The notes: generated from the letters alone by a model not told the origin. Shown: positions 41,773 to 53,132, counted from the stretch's first letter. The stretch: 64,000 nucleotides of DNA from Paractinoplanes pyxinae (GCF_026626335.1 NZ_JAPNTZ010000001.1:62001-126000), one strand, 5' to 3'. Numbers and translations: made by a program.

Positions 41773-44088
41773 GTGGACAACGGGCCGATCACCGGGCGGA
41801 ACCCCCTCGGCGTTCCGCGCTGGCGGATGACCCGGACGCTCACCGCGGCCATCGGCGCCGACGCGGTGGCCTGGGTGTGGTTCCTGGTCGGGTTGTTCCG
41901 CCCGACGCCCCCGATGGCCGGGTGGGCGTTGCTGGCGTTCGCGGTGCCGGTGGCGGCGGCCGCGTCGTGGCGGGCCGGAGGAGAGGGCCGCACCTTCTGG
42001 CGGTACGTGTCAGCGGGCATGATCGGCCTGGGTCTGGCCTCGGCCGCCGCGGCCCGCGACTACTTCAGCGGCGACCAGACCGGTCAGCAGATCGGTGGTT
42101 TCACCGCGATGCTGTACGTCGCCGGCCTGCTGCTGATGCTGCTGGGTCTGCTGCGCATTCCTGGTGCGCAACGCACCCGGATGGAATGGACGCGCTTCGG
42201 GCTCGACGTGGCGACCATGGTCGTCACTGTCCTGATCTTCAGCTGGCACCTGGTTCTGCCGCGCTGGGAGAGCTGGACGGACGGCAGTGCCGCCGGGACG
42301 GCGTCGGTAGTCGTCGTGGGCACGGCCGCGATCATCGGCATGCTGGCCTTCGTGAAGGTGTCCTTCACCGGCACCGGGCTGATCGACCGTCGCGCCCTGT
42401 ACGTGCTGGCGCTGACCGGAGCGGTCGGGGCCGTCGGCGGGGCGATGGCGCCGTTGCTCGCCGAGCGGCCCTACCTCAACACCGGACATGTGCTGCTGCC
42501 CACCACCAGCCTGCTGGTCTGCCTGGCCGCCGACCGCCAGCTGCGCGCGACCCGGGCCGGCCGGCCGTCACCGCGGCCGCTGTCGCGCCGGCCCAGCCTG
42601 CTGCCGTACACGGCGGTGCTGGCCACCGGCGCGCTGCTGCTGGCCGGCGTGGCCGGCGGCGCCTCCGACCTGATGGCGGTCGCGGTGGGCTCGGTCGCCG
42701 TCACCCTTCTGGTCGCCGCCCGGCAGATGGTCGCCCTGCGGGACAACGCGCGGCTGCTCGACGACCTCGACGCGCGCCAGCACGAGCTGGCCTACCAGGC
42801 CGGCCACGACAGCCTCACCGGCCTGGCCAACCGCACGGTGCTGACCAGCGAGATCACGGCGGCGCTGGCGGCCGGGCCGTCCGGGGTGAGCGTCGCCCTG
42901 ATCGATCTGGACGACTTCAAGGCCATCAACGACGACCTCGGGCACGCCGTGGGCGACGCGCTGCTCGTCTCGGTCGCCGAGCGGATCGCCGCCCAGCTGC
43001 CCCCGGGCTCCGTGCTGGCCCGGCTCGGCGGCGACGAGTACGCGGTTCTGCTGCGGGGCGAATACGGCCACGCGCTCGCGGCGATCACGGCCGGTATGCG
43101 CCGGCCGCTGCCGGCAGCCGGCCACGATCTGGTCGTCGAGGCGAGCGTCGGGCTGGCCGAAGCCCGGCCCGGCGACACCGCGAGCGAGCTGATCCGGCGG
43201 GCCGACGTCGCGATGTACGAGGCGAAGGGGCAGGGCAAGGGCCGTCAGGTGGTCTTCGACGACCGGATGGATCAGCGCTCGGCCGACCAGGCCCGGCTGG
43301 CGGCGGATCTGCGCTGCGCGCTCGACACCGACCAGCTGCATCTGCTGTATCAGCCGATCGTCGAGATGCCGGACGGCACGCTGGCCGGCGTGGAGGCGCT
43401 GGTGCGCTGGACCCACCCCGAGCGCGGCCCGATCGGTCCCGCGGTGTTCATCCCGGCCGCGGAGCGCACCGGGCTGATCGTGCCGCTCGGCGCGTGGATT
43501 CTCGAGCAGGCGTGCCGGCAGGCGGTGCGCTGGCAGGAGGAACTGGGTGCCGCCGCGCCGCGTACGGTCAGTGTCAACGTCTCGGCCCGGCAACTGCGCG
43601 AGGCCGGGTTCGCGTTCGAGGTGGCCGCGGTGCTGGGCCGTACCGGACTGCCGCCGCACGTGCTCACCGTCGAGGTCACCGAGACTGCTGTCTTCGACGG
43701 CGGCACGGCGCTCGAGGAGCTCGAGGCCATCGCCGCGCTCGGGGTGAAGATCGCACTGGACGACTTCGGCACCGGCCACTCCTCGCTGGGCCTGCTGCGC
43801 ACCTGCCCGGCCGATGTCCTCAAGGTCGACAAGTCGTTCGTCGACGACGTGACCACCGACGGCCCGCAGACGGTCGTGGTGGCCGCCCTGATCGGCATCT
43901 GCGACGGCATGCGGCTGCGCGCCGTCGCCGAAGGCGTGGAGACCGCCGGCCAGGCCGCCAAGCTGCATGAGCTCGGCTATCGGTACGCGCAGGGCTACTT
44001 CTACAGCCGCCCGCTGCCGGCCGAGGCGATTGCGACGTACGCGCCGGCCCACCAGCCGGCGCTGCGCCACCCGGCCGCTACCCCTTGA
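41773..44088 (+). CDS. Second membrane GGDEF-EAL c-di-GMP enzyme
   Basis: 771 residues with about eight N-terminal transmembrane helices (residues 20-320). The GGDEF domain has GGDEY at 419-423, accepted as active. The EAL domain has EAL at 541-543 and keeps VNVSARQ, EVTETAV, DDFGTGHSSL, LKVDKSF and AEGVET. Unlike the paralogue at 2740-5028, no RxxD inhibitory site precedes GGDEY, so cyclase output may lack product inhibition. The start is GTG at 41773; an ATG at 41827 is possible. The last 11 bp overlap the convergent permease gene. Confidence 0.9.
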   Translation: MDNGPITGRNPLGVPRWRMTRTLTAAIGADAVAWVWFLVGLFRPTPPMAGWALLAFAVPVAAAASWRAGGEGRTFWRYVSAGMIGLGLASAAAARDYFSGDQTGQQIGGFTAMLYVAGLLLMLLGLLRIPGAQRTRMEWTRFGLDVATMVVTVLIFSWHLVLPRWESWTDGSAAGTASVVVVGTAAIIGMLAFVKVSFTGTGLIDRRALYVLALTGAVGAVGGAMAPLLAERPYLNTGHVLLPTTSLLVCLAADRQLRATRAGRPSPRPLSRRPSLLPYTAVLATGALLLAGVAGGASDLMAVAVGSVAVTLLVAARQMVALRDNARLLDDLDARQHELAYQAGHDSLTGLANRTVLTSEITAALAAGPSGVSVALIDLDDFKAINDDLGHAVGDALLVSVAERIAAQLPPGSVLARLGGDEYAVLLRGEYGHALAAITAGMRRPLPAAGHDLVVEASVGLAEARPGDTASELIRRADVAMYEAKGQGKGRQVVFDDRMDQRSADQARLAADLRCALDTDQLHLLYQPIVEMPDGTLAGVEALVRWTHPERGPIGPAVFIPAAERTGLIVPLGAWILEQACRQAVRWQEELGAAAPRTVSVNVSARQLREAGFAFEVAAVLGRTGLPPHVLTVEVTETAVFDGGTALEELEAIAALGVKIALDDFGTGHSSLGLLRTCPADVLKVDKSFVDDVTTDGPQTVVVAALIGICDGMRLRAVAEGVETAGQAAKLHELGYRYAQGYFYSRPLPAEAIATYAPAHQPALRHPAATP

Positions 44089-44893
44089 CCGCGCCGGTGA
44101 GGCCGCCGACGATGCGGCGTTCGAACAGGCTGAAGAAGACCAGCGCCGGAATCATGGACAGGGACGTGAAGGCCAGCACCTTCGCCGTGTCGACCGAGTA
44201 CTGCGAGGCGAAGGCCTGCACGCCCAGCGGCAGGGTGAACGTGTCCTGGTTGTTGAGGATGAACAGCGGCAGCAGGTAACTGTTCCAGCTGTTGATGAAG
44301 GCCAGGATGCCGCTGGTGATCAGGCCGGGCACCGAGAGCGGCAGCACCATCCGCCAGAAGAAGCCGAGCCGGCTGCAGCGGTCGATCATCGCGGCCTCCT
44401 CGATCTCTTTCGGGATGGCCTGCAGGAACGGAACCAGGATGATGATCGTGGCCGGCAGGGCGAAGGCGATCTGCGGCAGGATGACACCGGGCAGGGTGTT
44501 CACCAGACCCAGGTTTTTGACCAGGATGTAGAGCGGCGTGATGGCGACCGTGGCCGGGAACATCAGACCTGCCGCGAACAGCGCGTACATCGCCCCCCGG
44601 CCGCGGAACTTGTACCGGGCCAGCACGTAGCTCGCCATCACGCCCAGGGCCACGACGGCCGCGGTCGTGACGACGGCCACGATCGTCGAGTTGCCGACCT
44701 GGCGCCAGAAGTTCTCGCTGCCCAGGATCTCGGTGTAGTTGCCGGCCACCCACGGGTCGGGCAGGCCGGCCGGCGAGACGGTGATCTGCGAGTTGGTGCG
44801 GAAGCCGCCGACGATGATGTAGAGGACCGGACCGAGCATGACGCCGATCAGGAGCAGGGCGACGAGGTAGACGAACGGGTTGCGCCGGGCCAT
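44078..44893 (-). CDS. Sugar ABC transporter permease (MalG-like)
   Basis: 271 residues with six transmembrane helices and the EAA loop EIEEAAMIDRCSRLGFFWRMVLP. It is the third gene of the operon binding protein-permease-permease. The ATG at 44893 is 2 bp after the upstream permease stop. There is no dedicated ATPase. Confidence 0.9.
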   Translation of the reverse strand: MARRNPFVYLVALLLIGVMLGPVLYIIVGGFRTNSQITVSPAGLPDPWVAGNYTEILGSENFWRQVGNSTIVAVVTTAAVVALGVMASYVLARYKFRGRGAMYALFAAGLMFPATVAITPLYILVKNLGLVNTLPGVILPQIAFALPATIIILVPFLQAIPKEIEEAAMIDRCSRLGFFWRMVLPLSVPGLITSGILAFINSWNSYLLPLFILNNQDTFTLPLGVQAFASQYSVDTAKVLAFTSLSMIPALVFFSLFERRIVGGLTGAVKG

Positions 44894-44895
44894 TC

Positions 44896-45867
44896 CTACT
44901 GCCCTCCGGTGAGAGCGCCCTCGGTGTCGCGGCGCAGGACGAAGCGCTGGTAGATCAGCGCGATGACCATCGAGATGACGAACAGGACGACCGCCACGGC
45001 GTTGCCGTAGCCGTAGTTGGCCGCGTTGCGGCCCTCGACCACCATGTACGTGGCCATGGTGGATGTGCCGGCGGTCGAGGCGACGTACTGGCCCCAGATG
45101 ATGTAGACCAGGTCGAACAGCTGCAGCGAGCCGATGATCGACAGGAACGCCCAGATCCGGATGGTCGGCCCGAGCAGCGGCAGCGTGATGTGCCGCTGGA
45201 TCTGCCAGAACGAGGCGCCGTCGACGGCGGCCGCCTCGGCCAGCTCGGCGGGGATGTTCTGCATGCCGGCCAGGAACAGGATCACCGCGAACCCGACGTA
45301 CTTCCAGGTCAGGATGAACATCAAGGTCCAGATGGCCAGCTTCGGGTTGGCCAGCCAGTCCTCGGCCAGCCCGCCCAGGCCGATCGAGCGCAGGATGTCG
45401 TTGGCCGCGCCGTTGGTCTGCAGGATGAGCGCCCAGGCGGTTCCCGTGATGACCTCGGAGATCACGTACGGCACGAAGATGAGCACGCGGATGACCGACT
45501 GGCCGCGCATCCGGCGGTTCAGCAGCAGCGCCAGCCCGATCGCGACCGGGCCCTGCAGGACGAGCGAGAGCACGAGGATCTCGGCGTTGTGCCACAGCGC
45601 CTCGTGAAAGGCGGTGTCCTGCAGGATGGTCTTGTAGTTGTCGAGCCCGACGAAGTTGGTCGGTACGCCGTAGCCCTTCCAGCGGTAGAAGCCGTAGTAG
45701 GCAGCCATCAGGACCGGGAAGATCACGAAGCTGACGAAGACCAGGATCGCCGGGCCGGACAGGGCCACGATCTCCAGCCGCTGGGCCCAGCCGATGCCGC
45801 GCCGGCGGGGCCGCAACGGAGGCGGCGCCTGCACGCCGCCTCCGTCCCGTAGACGGGTGACCGTCAC
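44896..45867 (-). CDS. Sugar ABC transporter permease (MalF-like)
   Basis: 323 residues: a basic cytoplasmic start (TRLRDGGGVQAPPPLRPRRRG), six to seven transmembrane helices, and the EAA motif ELAEAAAVDGASFWQIQRHITLP. The GTG at 45867 lies 2 bp after the binding-protein stop with AAGAAGG overlapping that stop, so they are coupled. Confidence 0.9.
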   Translation of the reverse strand: MTVTRLRDGGGVQAPPPLRPRRRGIGWAQRLEIVALSGPAILVFVSFVIFPVLMAAYYGFYRWKGYGVPTNFVGLDNYKTILQDTAFHEALWHNAEILVLSLVLQGPVAIGLALLLNRRMRGQSVIRVLIFVPYVISEVITGTAWALILQTNGAANDILRSIGLGGLAEDWLANPKLAIWTLMFILTWKYVGFAVILFLAGMQNIPAELAEAAAVDGASFWQIQRHITLPLLGPTIRIWAFLSIIGSLQLFDLVYIIWGQYVASTAGTSTMATYMVVEGRNAANYGYGNAVAVVLFVISMVIALIYQRFVLRRDTEGALTGGQ

Positions 45868-45869
45868 GT

Positions 45870-47174
45870 TCAGCCCTTCTTGGCCGCGTCGTTGGTGGCC
45901 TTGATGATCCCGGCGACGTCGCCCTTGCCGGCGAGCAGGTTCACCACGCCGACGTTCAGCGCGTTGCCCACGTTCTGGCCGTACAGGGTGTCGAGCCACT
46001 GCGAGACGTACGGCGCCTTGTTGTAGGCGTCGAGCACGGCCTTGAGATAGTCCTCGGTGACCGCACCCTGGGCGTCCTTGCTGACCGGCAGCGAGTTGAA
46101 AGCCTTGTAGTACGCCTCCTGCAGGGGCTTGGTGAGGATGTAGTTCAGGAAGTCGGCGCACTCCTTCGGGGCCTTCTCGGAGCACGAGAAGCCGTCGGCG
46201 CCGCCCATGATCGCGGCCGGGTCGCCCTGTCCGCCGGGGACCGCGGGGAAGGGGAAGAAGCCGAGGTCGGGCAGCGGCTTCTTGTCCTTGGTGAGACCGG
46301 CGATCACGCCCGGGTCCCACGAACCCATCAGCTCCATGCCCGCCTTGCCGTTGGCCACCAGGCCGGCCGAGCTGCCCGCGCCCTGCTGGGCCGAGGTGGT
46401 CAGGAAGCCGTCGTTGTAGGGCTTGGTGTCGGCGAACGTCTTGAGGTCGTCGCCGGCCTTGGTCCAGCAGGGATCGGTGAAGTTCTTGTCCTTGACCGCG
46501 GCGTCGAGCGAGTCCTTGCTGCAGGCGCGCAGGGCGAAGAAGTAGTACCAGTGGGCGGCCGGCCAGGCGTCCTTGGCGCCGAGCGCGATGGGCGTCCCGT
46601 TGGCCTTGAGTTTGGCCGCGGCCGCGGTCAGCTCCTCCATTGTGGTCGGCGTGGCCGTGATGCCGGCCTTCTTGAACGTGTTTTTGCTGTACCAGAAGCC
46701 GCCGGGAAGGATCGACACCGGTACGGCGTACGTCTTGCCGTCGAGCTGCCCGGTGCCCAGGGCGGCGTCGCCCACCGCCGCCTTGGTCTCCGGCGTGACC
46801 AGATCGGTGATGTCCTTGAGCTGGCCCGCCTCGACCATCGCGGCCATCTTCCCGCCCCCGCGCTGCAGGAAGATGTCGGGCGCCGAGCCGGAGTTCAGCG
46901 AGGTCTGCAGCTTGCCGTCCAGATCCTCGTTCTGAATGGACTGGATCTTGATGGTGACGGTCGGGTTCGCCGTGTGGTAGTCGGCCACCGCCTTTTCCCA
47001 GAACGCCTTGCCGGGCCCGGTCGTGGAGTTGTGCCAGAGGGTCATCGTGACGGCGCCGCCGGAGCCGGAGTCGCCCCCGTCGTCGTCCCCGCCGCTGCAG
47101 GCGGTCAGGCCGGCCGCGCTCAAAACCATCGCGGCGGTTACTGCCAAAAATTTCTTAGGTGCCACAGAGTTCAC
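45870..47174 (-). CDS. Sugar ABC transporter substrate-binding lipoprotein
   Basis: 434 residues with a lipoprotein signal (lipobox LTAC, Cys near residue 26), a Gly/Asp linker and a cluster-1 solute-binding fold (VTMTLWHNSTTGPGKAFWEKAV, SGSAPDIFLQRGGGKMAAMVEAGQ, GKAGMELMGSWDPGVI). It lies next to xylan and arabinan enzymes and behind palindromic operators, so a xylo- or arabino-oligosaccharide ligand is likely but inferred. Confidence 0.9.
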   Translation of the reverse strand: MNSVAPKKFLAVTAAMVLSAAGLTACSGGDDDGGDSGSGGAVTMTLWHNSTTGPGKAFWEKAVADYHTANPTVTIKIQSIQNEDLDGKLQTSLNSGSAPDIFLQRGGGKMAAMVEAGQLKDITDLVTPETKAAVGDAALGTGQLDGKTYAVPVSILPGGFWYSKNTFKKAGITATPTTMEELTAAAAKLKANGTPIALGAKDAWPAAHWYYFFALRACSKDSLDAAVKDKNFTDPCWTKAGDDLKTFADTKPYNDGFLTTSAQQGAGSSAGLVANGKAGMELMGSWDPGVIAGLTKDKKPLPDLGFFPFPAVPGGQGDPAAIMGGADGFSCSEKAPKECADFLNYILTKPLQEAYYKAFNSLPVSKDAQGAVTEDYLKAVLDAYNKAPYVSQWLDTLYGQNVGNALNVGVVNLLAGKGDVAGIIKATNDAAKKG

Positions 47175-47183
47175 CCCTCGGAA

Positions 47184-47196
47184 CCGAAAGTTTCGG
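47184..47196. promoter_or_regulatory. LacI-type palindromic operator
   Basis: CCGAAAGTTTCGG is a perfect 13-bp palindrome 10 bp before the binding-protein start. Related sites recur upstream of nearby hemicellulase genes. A TTCCGGAA palindrome follows at 47202-47209. Confidence 0.6.
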
Positions 47197-47319
47197 AGTG
47201 TTTCCGGAATGTGAAGTCAAGCTATGAAGTGACCAATGTGCATGTCAAGATATTCGCCACCATGAGGTGGAAGTCGTTGTGAACGTGCGCCGTTCGCGGC
47301 CGGCGCGGCTCATTGAAGT

Positions 47320-47329
47320 GAAACGTTTC
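47320..47329. promoter_or_regulatory. Palindromic operator near the decayed GH51 gene
   Basis: GAAACGTTTC is a perfect 10-bp palindrome 50 bp before the GTG of the GH51 remnant. It fits the same LacI-type family. Confidence 0.45.
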
Positions 47330-47379
47330 GGATGCTCTCGGAAGTTGCGTTTGCCCAGTTCGACGGCTGGAGGTCCACA

Positions 47380-47877
47380 GTGAAGAAGACGCCTGACATG
47401 GCCCTGGAAGCTGTCATCAACGTCGACCTCGACGGTCCGCGGATCAGCCGGCACGGCGTGGAGGAGAACAACCACTTCGGCACGCACGAGTTCATGGCCC
47501 TGTGCGAACTGCTCGGCGCCGAGCCGTACATCAGCGGCAACGTCGACGTCCGGACCGCGCCGCCGTCCCGGCCGGTCGGCGGCGCGACGCTGACGACCGT
47601 CTCGATGTCGGCCAGCCGGAAGGACGGACGGTTGCTGGTGTTGCTGTCCAACTTGGACGCCTTCGCCGCGGCGGAGGTGCGGATCGACGTACGCGGTGGG
47701 ACGCTCCCCTCGGTCGAGGCTCAGATCCTGACGTCCGGCGCGCTGCAGGACCACAACACGCCGCAGTCGCCGGCGGTGGTGGCGCCCCGCCCGTACGACG
47801 GGGTGTCGATGACCGCCGGGGCGCTAGGGGTGCAGTTGCCGCCCCACTCGTTCGTCACCGTCAGCGGCGCGTTGTGA
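47380..47877 (+). pseudogene. Decayed GH51 alpha-L-arabinofuranosidase (two internal deletions)
   Basis: The 165-residue frame reads as three separate pieces of a GH51 enzyme of about 500 residues. The first is the N-terminal strand [16 protein letters not shown]. It jumps to the segment [30 protein letters not shown], normally about 60 residues further on. That in turn jumps to the C-terminal beta domain ([49 protein letters not shown]). The whole barrel with both catalytic glutamates is gone, yet the frame is kept. The GTG at 47380 has GGAGG 7 nt upstream, matching the original start. It is most likely an inactive remnant. Confidence 0.8.
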
Positions 47878-47878
47878 G

Positions 47879-49546
47879 TCAGTCCGCGCGGTAGGAGGCC
47901 CGGTCGAAGTCGGCGTACCCGCCCTCGGCGCCGAGATCCTGCACCCAGAGCCCGACGAAGGCCCCGGTGAAGCCCCACGCCTCGGGCTCACCGGGGACGA
48001 TCGTGGCGGCGTACTCGTCGGACAGGGTGGTGGCGTCGAAGGTGCGGCCGAGCTCGTACCAGACCGCCATCTCGCCCGGGTTGGTGGTGTAGGCGAACGT
48101 CAGGGCCGGCCCGTCGAACCGGACCCGCAGCCCGAGCCGGGGCACGCCGTCGACCACGGTCCGCAGGCCGGGCGCGGCGGCGACCCGTCCGCTGTCGCAG
48201 CAGAGCAGGTCGAGCACCGGGGTGCCGTCGTCGTCGGCGGTCAGGTGCAGGTAGTACCAGTTGCGCGAGTTGTAGTACGCGGTGACCCCGGCCAGCTGAC
48301 GGGTGTTGCGGGGCTCGAACTCGCACGTCGCCTCGAAGGTGGCCCGGCGCGCGGTCACCCGGCGGGCCACGAGGCTCGGCCGGTGCCGGGCCATCGGCGA
48401 CCGGCCGCCGTGGATCCGCAGATGGGAGGGGCGGGCCGACAGGTCGGCCCAGTCGGGGGTGGCCGGGCGGCGCAGCGTCGACCAGTTGGGGCCGAGCACC
48501 GGGGCGTCGAAGTCGTCGTCCTCCACCTGTTCGGAGGAGGGCGGCCGGTCCCTCACGGCGATGCCGGCCGGGGCCGGAACCAGCTCCGCCGGTACGCCGT
48601 CGTGGATGCGGGGCCAGGCGCCGGCCGCCCAGTCCACCTTCTGCAGGGCGGCCTCCCGGCCCAGCACACAGCGACCGGCCGGGGCGTGCGGCCGGGCGAC
48701 CAGGTGGGCCAGGTACCACTCGCCGCCCGGAGTCTGCGCGAGGCTGCCGTGACCGGCCTTCTGCAGCGCCAGCTCCGGGCGGCCGGCCGAGGTCAGCAAC
48801 GGGCCGCCGGGGTCGACCTCGTACGGGCCGAGCAGCCGCCGCGACCGGGCGACGGTGACCTGGTGGGTCCAGCTGGTGCCGCCCTCGGCGGTGATCAGGT
48901 AGTACCAGCCGTCCTTGCGGTAGACGTTGGGCGCCTCGGTGAGGCCGGCGCCGGTGCCGGTGAAGACGAGGCGGGCCGGGCCGGTGAGGCGGCGCTCGTC
49001 CGGGTCGTACCGCTGGATCTCGATGCCGGCGAACCGGTTGCGCCCGGGCCGCCAGTCGGCGCGCATCGACAGCATCCAGGTGGCGCCGTCGTCGTCGTGG
49101 AACAGCGACGCGTCGAACCCGCGGCCGTGCAGCACGACCGGGTCGGACCACGGGCCGGTGACGCTCGGGGCGGTGATCAGATAGTTCTGCGGGTCCCAGT
49201 AGCCGCCCGCGAACGTGGCGACGTCGGTGTAGAGCAAGTGGAACAACCCGTTGGCGTACGTCAGGTTCGGGGCCCAGACGCCGCACGAGTCGGCCGTGCC
49301 GGTCAGGTCGAGAAGCCGGCGCTCGGTCAGCGCGCCGCCCAGGGGTTCCCAGTGGACGAGGTCGGTCGAGTGGTGCAGCCGGACGCCGGGGTACCACTCG
49401 AAGGTCGAGGTGGCTATGTAGTAGTCGGCGCCGGCCCGCACGATCGACGGGTCCGGGTGGAATCCGGGCAGGATCGGGTTCCGGATCATCCGAGGGCCGG
49501 TGCCGTCGTCGCCGACGGGGGACAGGGCGGGCCGGGCGATCGTCAT
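47879..49546 (-). CDS. GH43 beta-xylosidase (GH43_11-like) with C-terminal beta-sandwich
   Basis: 555 residues, no signal peptide, so probably cytoplasmic. The five-bladed propeller carries the GH43 triad: Asp32 (PGFHPDPSIV), Asp145 (GFDASLF) and Glu204 (GLTEAPNV). A C-terminal concanavalin-like domain (about 340-555, ATCEFEPRNTRQLAGVTAYYNSRNWYYLHL) is typical of beta-xylosidase/arabinofuranosidase members. It would cleave xylo-oligosaccharides brought in by the adjacent importer. The ATG at 49546 has AAGGG upstream; an internal ATG at residue 20 is also plausible. It lies on the same strand behind the GH10 gene. Confidence 0.88.
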   Translation of the reverse strand: MTIARPALSPVGDDGTGPRMIRNPILPGFHPDPSIVRAGADYYIATSTFEWYPGVRLHHSTDLVHWEPLGGALTERRLLDLTGTADSCGVWAPNLTYANGLFHLLYTDVATFAGGYWDPQNYLITAPSVTGPWSDPVVLHGRGFDASLFHDDDGATWMLSMRADWRPGRNRFAGIEIQRYDPDERRLTGPARLVFTGTGAGLTEAPNVYRKDGWYYLITAEGGTSWTHQVTVARSRRLLGPYEVDPGGPLLTSAGRPELALQKAGHGSLAQTPGGEWYLAHLVARPHAPAGRCVLGREAALQKVDWAAGAWPRIHDGVPAELVPAPAGIAVRDRPPSSEQVEDDDFDAPVLGPNWSTLRRPATPDWADLSARPSHLRIHGGRSPMARHRPSLVARRVTARRATFEATCEFEPRNTRQLAGVTAYYNSRNWYYLHLTADDDGTPVLDLLCCDSGRVAAAPGLRTVVDGVPRLGLRVRFDGPALTFAYTTNPGEMAVWYELGRTFDATTLSDEYAATIVPGEPEAWGFTGAFVGLWVQDLGAEGGYADFDRASYRAD

Positions 49547-49871
49547 GAAGAGCCCTTTCGCGAGGGTGACGCCGGGGCTCTCGCCACGACGCCACGAGAT
49601 TCAGCCGGTACGGCGCCGGGGCTGCCGGGGAAAGCAGCCGCCCGGGCACGACAGCCACGCGGGGACGGTGTGGCGGGACGACGGACATCGGGCTCCGTCA
49701 CTGCGGATCGTGGCCCGCCGGCAGCAACGTTGTCAACAACTTCCGGAAACCTGGCGGAAATATCGAACGTCGAATTCGTTGCCTCGTCGCGGCATGCACA
49801 ACGCTGGGGGCAGAGTGAGACGGGTAACGTCAGCCGAAAGTTCCGACTGTCCAAACTGTGGACACAGCGAG
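49547..49871. promoter_or_regulatory. Upstream region of the GH43 gene with operator-like motifs
   Basis: Within this gap I see TTCCGGAA at 49741-49748, followed by GGCGGAAA, and CCGAAAGTTCCGA at 49834-49846, preceded by CGGGTAAC at 49821. Both motif types and CGGGTAAC also occur upstream of the GH10 gene near 51521-51565. No ORF is supported here. Confidence 0.45.
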
Positions 49872-49904
49872 GCGGTGCGGAGGCAGGATCTGCCTCCGCA
49901 CCGC
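49872..49904. terminator. Strong terminator hairpin after GH10 gene
   Basis: GCGGTGCGGAGGCAG at 49872-49886 pairs perfectly with 49890-49904 around a GAT loop, 15 bp in all. It lies 15 bp after the GH10 stop and separates that gene from GH43. Confidence 0.85.
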
Positions 49905-49919
49905 TCGCCGGATCGCCGG

Positions 49920-51857
<1,938 letters not shown>

Positions 51858-53078
51858 ATGTCGATCCGAAGATTCGCCGGCGCCGTCTCGGCGGTGCTGG
51901 TGGCCACGGCGGCGGCGCTCGCCGTGGTGACGGCGGCCCCGGCCGGCGCCGCGGTCACCGCCGGCTGCGGCAAGGCGCCGACGCTGACCAGCGGCACCCG
52001 GAGCATCTCGAGCGGCGGTCAGAACCGCACGTACATCCTGCGGGTCCCCGACAACTACGACCGCAACCAGCCGTACAAGCTGATCTTCGCCTTCCACTGG
52101 CTGAACGGAACCGCCGGCAACGTGTCCGGCGCCGGCTACTACGGGCTCCAGGGCCTGTCGAACAATTCGGCGATCCTGGTCGCGCCGCAGGGCATCGACA
52201 ACGGCTGGGCCAACACCGGTAACCGCGACCTCACGCTCGTCGACAACCTGACCGCTCTCATCCAGGGCGACCTGTGCGTCGACACCACTCAGGTGTTCGC
52301 GCTGGGCTGGAGCTACGGCGGCTCGATGAGCTACGCCGTCGCGTGCGCCCGGCCGGCGGTCTTCCGTGCGGTCGCCGTCATCTCCGGGGCCAACCTCAGC
52401 GGCTGCAGTCCCGGTAACCAGCCGGTCGCGTACCTCGGGATCCACGGCACCCACGACAGCGTCCTGAACATCTCGCAGGGCCGGTCCATCCGGGACACCT
52501 TCGTGCGCAACAACGGCTGCACCGCGCAGAACCCGCCCGAGCCGGCCCGGGGCAGCCTGACCCACATCGTCACGACCTACGCGGGCTGCCGGGCCGGCTA
52601 TCCGGTGGCCTGGGCCGCCTTCGACGGCGACCACACCCCCGAGCCGGTCGACGGATCCACCTCGACCAGCGGCGCCCGCACCTGGGTCGGCGGCGAGATC
52701 TGGAAGTTCTTCACCCAGCTGCCCGGCACCACGACCCCGCCGGTCACGACCCCACCGACCACCACGCCGCCGCAGCCCGGCGCCTGCGCCGCCACCTACC
52801 GGATCACCGGTCAGTGGCAGAGCGGCTTCCAGGCCGAGGTCACGGTGACCGCCGGCGCCGCCCCGCTCTCCGGATGGCGGGTCGCCTGGACCTTCGCCGA
52901 CGGCCAGACCGTCAGCCAGGTCTGGGGTGGCCGGGCCACCTCGAGCGGCAGCGCGCAGACGGTCGCGAACGAGAGCTGGAACGGCAACCTGGGCGCGGCC
53001 GCCTCCACCACCTTCGGGTTCCTCGGCACGTGGAACGGCGCCAACAGCGTGCCCGCGGTCAGCTGCACGGCGGCCTGA
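51858..53078 (+). CDS. Secreted CE1/PHB-depolymerase-like esterase with CBM2
   Basis: 406 residues: signal peptide (cut near AGA, residue 31), an esterase domain (33-290) with TYILRVPDNY, FAFHWLNG, the nucleophile motif GWSYGGS, an Asp in GTHDSVLN and the catalytic His in DGDHTPEP. A Thr/Pro linker follows, then a C-terminal CBM2 (CAATYRITGQWQSGFQAEV to NSVPAVSC). It resembles feruloyl/acetylxylan esterases of the LpqC type, so it probably removes ester substituents from plant xylan. The ATG at 51858 has GAGGA upstream. A CebR-like box precedes it. Confidence 0.88.
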   Translation: MSIRRFAGAVSAVLVATAAALAVVTAAPAGAAVTAGCGKAPTLTSGTRSISSGGQNRTYILRVPDNYDRNQPYKLIFAFHWLNGTAGNVSGAGYYGLQGLSNNSAILVAPQGIDNGWANTGNRDLTLVDNLTALIQGDLCVDTTQVFALGWSYGGSMSYAVACARPAVFRAVAVISGANLSGCSPGNQPVAYLGIHGTHDSVLNISQGRSIRDTFVRNNGCTAQNPPEPARGSLTHIVTTYAGCRAGYPVAWAAFDGDHTPEPVDGSTSTSGARTWVGGEIWKFFTQLPGTTTPPVTTPPTTTPPQPGACAATYRITGQWQSGFQAEVTVTAGAAPLSGWRVAWTFADGQTVSQVWGGRATSSGSAQTVANESWNGNLGAAASTTFGFLGTWNGANSVPAVSCTAA

Positions 53079-53087
53079 GCTGCCCGA

Positions 53088-53132
53088 GGCCCGTCTCTCA
53101 GATTCACGTGGGAGCGAAGCGAGAGACGGGCC
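53088..53132 (+). terminator. Terminator hairpin after esterase
   Basis: GGCCCGTCTCTC at 53088-53099 pairs perfectly with GAGAGACGGGCC at 53121-53132, starting 10 bp after the esterase stop. Confidence 0.75.
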
